NCBI GenBank assembly: GCA_039808325.1
Contig: JBDHSU010000158.1
Location: forward strand, 1-8,198
Direction of reading: 5' to 3'
Source: JAFKKS01 sp039808325
GTDB taxonomy: Bacteria > Pseudomonadota > Alphaproteobacteria > Rhizobiales > Xanthobacteraceae
Length of the DNA stretch: 8,198 nucleotides
Part shown: positions 1 to 6,692 of the stretch, piece by piece
Layout of the letters: every line of letters begins with the position of its first letter
Numbering within the stretch: position 1 is the first letter of the stretch
Position numbers and translations under genes: made by a program
Notes under the pieces: generated by a model
Told to the model about the DNA's origin: nothing
The model's input: only the letters and a program-made list of their open reading frames with translations
The model's database searches: none

Positions 1-635
1 GCCGCGTCGATCGTGCCCTTCTCCAGCGCCGGGTAGATGTCGCCGCCGGCAAGCTGCTGCGGCACGACGCCGAGCTTGGTGAGAATGCGGCCGGCGAACC
101 CGCCGATACGGAACTTCAGTCCATTGAGGTCGCCCGGTTCCTTGATCTCCTTGCGGAACCAGCCGCCCATCTGACAGCCCGTGTTCCCCGCCGGGATCGC
201 GATGACGTTGTACTTCTTATAGAACTCGTTGAGCAGATCCTGGCCGCCGGCTTGGAACAGCCACGCATTCATCATGCGCGGATTGAGACCAAACGGCAGC
301 GCGGAGCCGAAGGCAAACGCGGGATCCTTTCCGACGTAATAGTAGGACGCCGTGTGCGCCATCTCGACCGTGCCGTTCGTCGTCGCGTCGAGAGCCTGCA
401 GCCCGGGGACGATTTCTCCCGCGGCAAAGACTTGGATCTGAAACTTGTTGTCGGTGTTCTCGGCGACGGTCTTGGCGAAGACCTCGACGGCTCCGTAGAT
501 CGTATCCAGCGATTTCGGCCAGCTTGCCGTGCATCGCCAACGGATTTCCGGCATCGACTGCGCAATCGCCGGAGACGCCACCGCCGTCGCGGCGAGCCCC
601 GCGCTGGCGGCCTTCATGAATTCACGACGTTTCAT
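1..635 (-). CDS. takP: TRAP transporter substrate-binding protein, TakP/DctP family (3'-truncated by window edge)
   Basis: Periplasmic solute-binding component of a tripartite ATP-independent (TRAP) transporter, probably for 2-oxoacids or related carboxylates. The first 211 residues are visible; the family is usually about 360 long, so the C-terminal part lies off the left edge. Residues 1-25 form a Tat-type signal (R3-R4-E-F-M-K, then an Ala-rich stretch ending SPAIA before Q26). The body closely resembles my recollection of Rhodobacter sphaeroides TakP: WPKSLDTIYG (39-48), FAAGEIVPGLQA (70-81), GNTGCQMGGWFRKEI (150-164) and GGDIYPALEKGT (197-208). R176 in FRIGGFAG sits where the family's carboxylate-binding arginine lies. 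The ATG at 635 follows a GAGGGAGA ribosome site. Membrane subunits are not in the window and should lie to the left if they are clustered. Family assignment is secure; the exact ligand is inferred. Confidence 0.93.
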   Translation of the reverse strand, partial: MKRREFMKAASAGLAATAVASPAIAQSMPEIRWRCTASWPKSLDTIYGAVEVFAKTVAENTDNKFQIQVFAAGEIVPGLQALDATTNGTVEMAHTASYYYVGKDPAFAFGSALPFGLNPRMMNAWLFQAGGQDLLNEFYKKYNVIAIPAGNTGCQMGGWFRKEIKEPGDLNGLKFRIGGFAGRILTKLGVVPQQLAGGDIYPALEKGTIDA

Positions 636-796
636 TGGTTGTCTCTCCCTCTTGCATGATAAATCCTTCGCCATGTTGAAGCCCGGCGATTGCGGATGCG
701 CGCAGCATGAGCGCGCGAAAGAGAGATTCCAACCTACAATATCGTCTTAAACCGGCCTCCAAGGGGCCTGACCGCGGCGCCCGTCCGGTTGGGCCG

Positions 797-2158
797 TCAA
801 GGTACGACCTCCACATGCAACTCCATCTTCGGATGGATGCCACAGAAGACCAGGAACGCTCCGGTAGCCGGAAAAGCGACCTCAACCGTTTCGCCCGGCT
901 CCTGCGCGCCGGCATCGAAATCGAAGGCATCGTCGAAAACGCGGACGTTATGCGTGCGGGTATCGTTGTTCACCACCCAGAGCCGCTCGCCACGCTTGAG
1001 CCGCACGTGCCGTGGATTGAACGCCTTGTCGTCCTGCGTGACCGTTGTCGTGCTCACGACCGGCACGTCGAACTTCGCCGTCTCGGCGACGATCGCCGCG
1101 GGTTTTTCCTCGCCTTCGCCGGTCAGCGTCTCGAGGAAGGCCAGAAGCGCGCGGCGCGCCTTGTCCGACAAGGTAAGCTTGCGCGGAAGATCGGCGGAGA
1201 GCGTCGGCCGCGCGACGACATTCGTCTCGTAGTGACGCACGACGGCTGCGAGCGTCGGCAGCGATCCGTCGTGCATGTAGGGCGCCGTGCGGCCGATCTC
1301 GCGCAGGCTCGGCGTCTTGAACGCATGCTCCGCCGCCGGCAGCCGCAACACGGCGCCGCGGCCGCGGTCGTCATCCGGCAGGCCGATGTCGTGAAACGCC
1401 TGGTCCGTGAGCGCAAATCCGGAATGGCAGTTGCTGCAGCCGCCCGCCCCGGTGAAGACCTTGAACCCCTCGACTTCCTGAGCGCTGAACGCCTTGGCGT
1501 CGCCCGCGATCCAACGATCGAAGCGCGTGACGGGCGAGACGACGGTCCGCTCGTATGTGGCGATCGCCTTCGCCACGCTCTCGCGGGTGATGCGCGGGTC
1601 TTCCGGAAACGCCGCGGCGAACGCTTGCGGATAGTCCTTGTCCTCCCGCAGACGTGCAAGCAATGTCTCGATCGGCAGGTCCATCTCGTCCGGCGACTGG
1701 ATCGGACTCGCGACCTGCTCCTCGAGGCTGCGCGCACGGCCGTCCCAAAACACCGGCCCGGCCCAAGCGAGATTCCACAGCGCCGGCGTATGCCGCGCCA
1801 GCGAGCGTCCGGTCACGCCTTCGCTCTTCACACGCGCATCGGCGAAGCCACGCGCCGGATCGTGACATGTGGAGCACGCCATCTTTCCGTCGGCGGAGAG
1901 CGTCCCATCGAAGAACAGCTTTTCGCCGAGCGCGCGCTTTGCTTCCGAGAATGGATTGCTGGCGGGAAACGGCACGGCCGCAGGACGCTTGAAGGTCGCC
2001 TTGAGTTTCTCGAGGCCGGGTTGGGCCGCGGCTTTCTCAGCAGGCCGGTTCGAAGCGCGCGACCTATGCGGCGCCGACACGCTCAAAAGAAAGGCCGCGG
2101 CGGCAACCCCGAGCGTGAACGCCGCCGCACCATGGAACCAGTCGCGCCGCGCGCCCAC
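797..2158 (-). CDS. Di-haem cytochrome c peroxidase (MauG/CcpA family) fused to C-terminal amicyanin-like cupredoxin
   Basis: Predicted periplasmic redox enzyme of 453 residues. Residues 11-30 are a hydrophobic export segment. Residues about 65-347 form the di-haem peroxidase core, with haem sites C95-S-T-C98-H99 and C241-S-N-C244-H245. The conserved FWDGRARSLEEQ (137-148) lies between them and TAPYMHDGSLPTL (291-303) near the end. Tyr310 in VVRHYETN appears to occupy the distal-ligand position that is Met in classical CcpA and Tyr in MauG. Residues about 358-453 are a cupredoxin with type 1 copper ligands H403 (THNV), C439, H442 and M445 in C-G-I-H-P-K-M, the spacing of amicyanin. A usual CCP lacks this domain. 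The start is GTG, 3 bases after the preceding gene's stop, with only a weak ribosome site (CCGGAAAA), suggesting translational coupling. H2O2 reduction or protein oxidation is plausible; the substrate is unknown. Confidence 0.93.
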   Translation of the reverse strand: MGARRDWFHGAAAFTLGVAAAAFLLSVSAPHRSRASNRPAEKAAAQPGLEKLKATFKRPAAVPFPASNPFSEAKRALGEKLFFDGTLSADGKMACSTCHDPARGFADARVKSEGVTGRSLARHTPALWNLAWAGPVFWDGRARSLEEQVASPIQSPDEMDLPIETLLARLREDKDYPQAFAAAFPEDPRITRESVAKAIATYERTVVSPVTRFDRWIAGDAKAFSAQEVEGFKVFTGAGGCSNCHSGFALTDQAFHDIGLPDDDRGRGAVLRLPAAEHAFKTPSLREIGRTAPYMHDGSLPTLAAVVRHYETNVVARPTLSADLPRKLTLSDKARRALLAFLETLTGEGEEKPAAIVAETAKFDVPVVSTTTVTQDDKAFNPRHVRLKRGERLWVVNNDTRTHNVRVFDDAFDFDAGAQEPGETVEVAFPATGAFLVFCGIHPKMELHVEVVP

Positions 2159-2161
2159 CCG

Positions 2162-3046
2162 CTACATCAATTTTCCGGCCGCCAGTTCGATGCGGGAAAT
2201 ATCGCTCAACATCGCGGCGTGATCCTTGACGGGCTTTTTAGGCGGCATCGCCTTCGGGAACGTCTTCTTCAATTCGGCGAGCGCGGCGAGCGTCTTCTTC
2301 GCCGCGTCGGCGTCTTTCTTCTCGAGCGCCGGCGCCACGGATTTGATCATCTTCTCGGCTTCCCAAATGAACCCGCGCGAGTCCTGATACTCGACCGGCT
2401 TGGCGATACGCCCATTCACGATCGCCTCTTCGTATTCGCCTGAAGAAGCCTTGATGAGTTCGACCGCCGCTTCAACGGTGAAGCCATCCCAGTTCGGCTG
2501 CTTCGCCTTGAGGCCCGCGTCGCTCGCGGCCAACGCGTCCTCGACGGCCTTGAAAGCCTTTGCGTATGCCTTGCCACCCTTCTTGGCCTTCACCGTTTGC
2601 GCCAAAGTCTTCAGCGCGCCTTCGAAAGGCGGCGTTTTATAGTCCTCCAGTCGCGGCTTGATCTTCTCGTAGATCTCTTCCGTGGGATGCAGGAAATGCG
2701 GCAGCGCCGCATTCCACTCGCCCTGCTTCACCAGCTCGTTGCCGACAAGAAGGTGGCCGCGCAATTGTCCGATGCTGACGGCGAATGCGAGATCGGGCGC
2801 CAAATGGGCCGTCGCGCCCGCCTCGCCGCCCTCACCGCCCGCGGCCGCGTGTCCACTGTGAGCGGCCTGCGCAATCACGATCCGCGAAGCGGTATCGCGA
2901 TCGTGAGCGATATCCGTGGCGCTGTCCGCCGCAATCTGCGCCGGCTTCACGCGTTGCGCATCGGCCGCATGGATATCGCCTGCGGATGCTCCGCCAGCGA
3001 GAACGAACGCTCCGACACCGATCCAAATCTTCGTCTTCGCTTTCAT
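2162..3046 (-). CDS. Exported helical protein of unknown function, partner of the peroxidase-cupredoxin
   Basis: I do not recognise a named family. The protein has 294 residues from the ATG at 3046, which sits 5 bases after GGAGG; a longer reading from 3094 has no such site. Residues 1-22 or so are a signal sequence (MKAKTK then IWIGVGAFVLAGGASA). Residues 58-85 are a flexible Ala/Gly/His stretch (H63, H66, H81). From about 85 to 294 the chain looks almost wholly helical and soluble, with GQLRGHLLVGNEL (93-105) and ALPHFLHPTEEIYE (114-127). This gives H98, H117, H120, E123 and E124 as candidate metal-binding residues. The C-terminal third is Lys/Ala-rich helix. It is the first gene of a two-gene operon with the di-haem peroxidase-cupredoxin fusion 3 bases downstream, so a periplasmic role with that enzyme is likely. 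Imelysin/EfeO-type helical metal binders are one analogy, not a demonstrated homology. Confidence 0.85.
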   Translation of the reverse strand: MKAKTKIWIGVGAFVLAGGASAGDIHAADAQRVKPAQIAADSATDIAHDRDTASRIVIAQAAHSGHAAAGGEGGEAGATAHLAPDLAFAVSIGQLRGHLLVGNELVKQGEWNAALPHFLHPTEEIYEKIKPRLEDYKTPPFEGALKTLAQTVKAKKGGKAYAKAFKAVEDALAASDAGLKAKQPNWDGFTVEAAVELIKASSGEYEEAIVNGRIAKPVEYQDSRGFIWEAEKMIKSVAPALEKKDADAAKKTLAALAELKKTFPKAMPPKKPVKDHAAMLSDISRIELAAGKLM

Positions 3047-3416
3047 CGTGTCCTCCAAAGATCGGCCGACCTTTGCGCATCGCGCGCGAGACATGGCATC
3101 GCATTCGCACGCAACGTATAGTCAACAAATCCGGCGCGTCCAGTAACGGGCGAGTGGTTCGATTCTAACATTTGCGTGCCTTTGCAGCGGCCGTCCTTGG
3201 AAGTGTTGTAAGCAAGGAGCCGCTGACAAATATAAACCGTCGCAGGAGCTTGGGATTTGACATTCGCTTGCCGAAATTGCGGCAATGCGGGTGGCGAACG
3301 TCAAATCCGGTCGACCAGTTTCAAATCGTTCCAAATAAGGGCCGCCTGGGTGGCGCGACAGCATCGACTTGATGCCTTGCGATGACGACCGATGATCGTG
3401 CGAAAGGAAAACGGCA
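3047..3416. other. Divergent intergenic region, no supported gene
   Basis: These 370 bases separate the start of the exported helical protein (minus) from the TTG of the hydroxylase (plus), so promoters for both should lie here. I see no convincing small gene; short open frames lack ribosome sites and family features. A minus-strand TTGACT (rc of 3121-3126) could be a -35 box for the operon but has no good -10. A possible plus-strand pair is TTGTAA at 3206 with TATAAA at 3231, a poor 19-base spacing that also overlaps the hairpin listed separately. A small dyad TTGCCG/CGGCAA lies at 3268-3285. Confidence 0.6.
3181..3230. repeat. Imperfect 17-bp stem-loop in the divergent intergenic region
   Basis: TTTG (3181-3184), CAGCGGC (3185-3191) and TCCTTG (3194-3199) pair with CAAGGA (3213-3218), GCCGCTG (3219-3225) and CAAA (3227-3230). 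There is a 2-base bulge at 3192-3193, a 1-base bulge at 3226 and a 13-base loop. No T-run follows on either strand, so it is not a typical intrinsic terminator. It could be a leader structure, a small-RNA stem, an operator or a relic of a miniature repeat. Confidence 0.75.
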
Positions 3417-4079
3417 TTGCAGATCGTTATCGGAAATGTTCTCGGACCGGACGATCTGCGCGTCGTGCGCTCGGCGCTCGCGCGAGCGAAGTTCGTCGAC
3501 GGGCGCGCCACCGCGGGATGGGCGGCGCGGGAAGCCAAGCGCAACCAGCAGGCCGCCGGCTCCGACCGAACGCTCGACGCGATCCGCAAACGCGTCGCCG
3601 AGCGCATTCTCGGCAACGACGTCTTCGCGCTCGCGGTTCGGCCCAAGGCGCTCACGCCGCTCCTGTTCTCGCGATACGAAGGCGAGATGCACTATGGAAC
3701 CCACGTCGACGACGCGTTGATGCAGGGGCTGCGCACCGATGTGTCGTTCACGTTGTTTCTCGCCGATCCCGAGACTTACGATGGCGGCGAACTGATCATC
3801 GAGTCCGTGAGCGGCGCGGAGCCAGTCAAGCTCGCCGCCGGCTCGTTGTTTGCTTATTCCTCGACCACGCTGCATCGGGTCGCGCCGGTGACGCGCGGCG
3901 TGCGGCTCGCGGCTGTCGGATGGGCGCGCAGCTTCGTCCGCGATGCGGCGAAGCGGGAATTGCTGTTCGATCTCGACACCGCGCGGCGGCAATTGTTCGC
4001 CCGCGAGGGGAAGTCCGACGCGTTCGACCTCATGTCGAAGTCGCTCGCCAATCTCGTGCGCATGTGGGCGGAGGACTGA
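3417..4079 (+). CDS. ybiX: Fe(II)/2-oxoglutarate-dependent PKHD-type hydroxylase, PiuC/YbiX family
   Basis: Cytoplasmic non-haem iron dioxygenase of 220 residues, close to the usual length of about 225 for the PiuC/YbiX family. The HxD...H iron triad is H96-V-D98 in the hallmark MHYGTHVDDALM (91-102) and H153 in TTLHRVAPVTRG. R163 is the expected 2-oxoglutarate carboxylate ligand. Other family signatures are FTLFLADPETYDGGEL (111-126) and VGWARSFVRD (167-176). The N terminus IGNVLGPDDL matches the family start, which supports the TTG at 3417. AGGA ends 8 bases upstream and no in-frame ATG fits. The natural substrate is unknown. In other bacteria the family often sits beside TonB-dependent siderophore receptors and is induced by iron limitation; no receptor is present here. 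It is divergent from the peroxidase operon and convergent with mrp. Confidence 0.94.
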   Translation: MQIVIGNVLGPDDLRVVRSALARAKFVDGRATAGWAAREAKRNQQAAGSDRTLDAIRKRVAERILGNDVFALAVRPKALTPLLFSRYEGEMHYGTHVDDALMQGLRTDVSFTLFLADPETYDGGELIIESVSGAEPVKLAAGSLFAYSSTTLHRVAPVTRGVRLAAVGWARSFVRDAAKRELLFDLDTARRQLFAREGKSDAFDLMSKSLANLVRMWAED

Positions 4080-4101
4080 GACGACGCGCCTCAACTTATG
4101 A

Positions 4102-4208
4102 CCGTCACCCTGAGATGCGAGGCACGAAGTACCGGACCGCGAAGAGCGACGGCCCGAGATCGACGGCCATCCCTCGAGGCTCGTTTCGCGAGCACCTCAG
4201 GACGACGG
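4102..4208. repeat. Palindromic intergenic repeat (REP-like) between convergent genes
   Basis: CCGTCACCCTGAGATGC (4102-4118) and GCACCTCAGGACGACGG (4192-4208) are inverted copies matching at 14 of 17 positions. Inside the right half GCTCG (4179-4183) and CGAGC (4189-4193) form a small hairpin with loop TTTCG. Sequences of the type CCGTCATCCTGAGGTGC...CCTCGAAGG are common dispersed intergenic repeats in Hyphomicrobiales genomes. It fills the gap between the convergent hydroxylase and mrp genes and could help end transcription from both sides, though it lacks a T-run. Confidence 0.75.
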
Positions 4209-4227
4209 ATCAGTTTGCGGCGGCGCG

Positions 4228-5370
<1,143 letters not shown>

Positions 5371-5417
5371 GACATCTCCGGGCGCGAGGCACCTCGGCTC
5401 GCGGCTTTTCAGCATTC

Positions 5418-5445
5418 TAAATACGCCCCGGCGCTTGCGGGTCAA
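5418..5445 (-). promoter_or_regulatory. Candidate promoter for mrp
   Basis: Reading the minus strand, TTGACC (5445-5440, five of six matches to the -35 consensus) is followed after 16 bases by TATTTA (5423-5418), about 48 bases upstream of the chosen ATG. The -10 match is only moderate. The candidate lies inside the longer in-frame extension, which supports starting translation at 5370. Confidence 0.35.
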
Positions 5446-5524
5446 CCGGCAACGTGGTCATTTGGCGCGCCTGCGCGGGGGATCTCCGGCGCGGCAACGC
5501 AAATCATGAGTTAAGGAGCGGACG

Positions 5525-6394
5525 ATGGCGAAAGTGGCATTCCTCGGTCTCGGTGTGATGGGCTATCCGATGGCCGGACACCTGGTGAAAAAGGGCGGCC
5601 ACGACGTGACGGTGTACAATCGTACGTTCGCCAAAGCGGAGAAATGGGCCAAGGAGTTCGGCGGCAAGGCCGCGAAGACGCCGAAGGAAGCCGCCGCCGG
5701 GCAGGACTTCGTGATGATGTGCGTCGGCAATGACGACGATGTGCGGGCCGTAACCCTTGGCAAGGACGGTGCTTTCGAGGGCGTCGGCAAGGGCAAGATC
5801 TTCGTCGACCACACCACCGCCTCGGCGGAGGTTGCGCGCGAGCTCGCCATCGCCGCGAAGAAGGGCGGCTTCGACTTCATCGACGCGCCGGTGTCCGGCG
5901 GCCAGGCCGGCGCCGAGAACGGCGTGCTCACCGTGATGTGCGGCGGCGAGGCCGGCCCCTTCGGCAAGGCCGAGGCTGTGATCGCGGCTTATGCGCGCAT
6001 GTGCAAGCTGCTCGGCCCTACCGGCTCCGGCCAGCTCGCGAAGATGGTCAACCAGATTTGCATCGCGGGATTGGTGCAGGGCCTTTCGGAGGGCATCCAC
6101 TTCGCCAAGAAGGCGGGCCTCGACATCGAGGCGCTCGTCGCCACGATCTCCAAGGGCGCCGCGCAGTCGTGGCAGATGGACAACCGCTACAAGGCGATGA
6201 TCGCCAACAACTTCGAATTCGGCTTCGCGGTGAACTGGATGCGCAAGGATCTGAGCATCTGCCTTGCCGAAGCACGCAAGAACGGCGCGCATCTGCCGGT
6301 CACGGCGCTGGTCGATCAGTTCTACTCGGAAGTGCAGAAGATGGGCGGCGGGCGCTGGGACACCGCGAGCCTGTTCTCGCGTCTCGAGCGGTAA
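5525..6394 (+). CDS. Beta-hydroxyacid dehydrogenase, 3-hydroxyisobutyrate dehydrogenase/tartronate-semialdehyde reductase family
   Basis: Cytoplasmic NAD(P)-dependent oxidoreductase of 289 residues, a normal length for the family. The Rossmann start is GLGVMGYPMAGHL (8-20) with G8-x-G10-x-x-G13. The second strand ends in N32-R33-T34 rather than an acidic residue, which favours NADP(H). The substrate signature DAPVSGGQAGAENGVLTVM (120-138) includes S124, and the catalytic lysine is K173 in KMVNQICIAG, with N176 one turn on. K241-D242 in RKDL are the conserved C-terminal-domain pair. The ATG at 5525 has a strong AAGGAG 6 bases upstream. The likely reaction is reversible oxidation of 3-hydroxyisobutyrate, or reduction of tartronate or succinate semialdehyde or glyoxylate; sequence alone does not decide. 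No valine-degradation or glyoxylate-pathway genes flank it, so it appears monocistronic. Confidence 0.94.
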   Translation: MAKVAFLGLGVMGYPMAGHLVKKGGHDVTVYNRTFAKAEKWAKEFGGKAAKTPKEAAAGQDFVMMCVGNDDDVRAVTLGKDGAFEGVGKGKIFVDHTTASAEVARELAIAAKKGGFDFIDAPVSGGQAGAENGVLTVMCGGEAGPFGKAEAVIAAYARMCKLLGPTGSGQLAKMVNQICIAGLVQGLSEGIHFAKKAGLDIEALVATISKGAAQSWQMDNRYKAMIANNFEFGFAVNWMRKDLSICLAEARKNGAHLPVTALVDQFYSEVQKMGGGRWDTASLFSRLER

Positions 6395-6692
6395 GCATGT
6401 CGCGCCGCGCCCCGAATGACGCGCTGAAGCCTTTTTCCGCGAAGCGCATTGGGTTCACCGCGGAAACGCAAGGTGGACGGTGAGCCCCTGCCGCGACGAC
6501 CAATGCGCGACGGTCGATGCGCGACGGTCATGCCGAGTCTTTGGTTATCCACATTGCAGGCAGCTCCCCCGCGGAGCTCGCCGCCTCCCCTGAATCACAA
6601 ACGATTGATCCGATCAAAACATCTTCTCGGGCCTACGCTTAAAAGTTAAGCTTCGAGGAACTCTGGTTCGATCCATGGATGGGGGGCTGGCG
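6395..6692. other. Intergenic region with short repeats and dyads, no supported gene
   Basis: The gap holds a hairpin TTTCCGCG (6434-6441)/CGCGGAAA (6459-6466) without a T-run, perhaps a weak terminator for the dehydrogenase. It also holds a tandem 13-base direct repeat ATGCGCGACGGTC (6503-6515, 6517-6529). Just before the OmpA gene are two perfect dyads: TTGATC-C-GATCAA (6605-6617) and GCTTAA-AAG-TTAAGC (6637-6651). These could be operator sites but match no regulator I can name. A 28-codon frame at 6397-6483 lies in the repeat region and is not supported as a gene. Confidence 0.55.
6452..6469. repeat. Copy 1 of an 18-base dispersed repeat
   Basis: GGTTCACCGCGGAAACGC recurs at 7982-7999 with one difference. 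Upstream of both copies is a similar GAA...TTTTCC segment, so the shared unit may be about 45 bases long. Both copies lie downstream of a plus-strand gene, outside coding sequence. Confidence 0.6.

Noticed and set aside
754..768. Possible terminator hairpin GGCC-TCCAAGG-GGCC after the peroxidase gene (minus strand)
   Set aside because: The stem is only four pairs and is followed by GGTTTAAG rather than a T-run, which is too weak to call.
707..2443. Long plus-strand open frame (578 codons) opposite the peroxidase and its partner
   Set aside because: It is very Arg-rich, has no recognisable domain, spans two well-supported minus-strand genes and their junction, and results from high-GC antisense reading.
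3172..3372. 66-codon plus-strand frame in the divergent intergenic region
   Set aside because: It has no ribosome site or family resemblance and runs through the large stem-loop.
5414..5422. Half-site TTCTAAA resembling the Irr/ICE iron-control element upstream of mrp, and a similar TTCTAAC near 3162
   Set aside because: The element is an inverted repeat and only one half is present at each place, so regulation by Irr cannot be claimed.
5504..6292. Minus-strand open frame opposite the dehydrogenase
   Set aside because: It is an antisense shadow of a clearly conserved Rossmann-fold protein that has a strong ribosome site.
6397..6483. 28-codon frame starting 2 bases after the dehydrogenase stop
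   Set aside because: It overlaps the dispersed repeat and hairpin and has no recognisable features.
6545..6553. Perfect DnaA-box sequence TTATCCACA
   Set aside because: There is a single copy, with no cluster, AT-rich unwinding region or replication genes nearby, so an origin is not supported.
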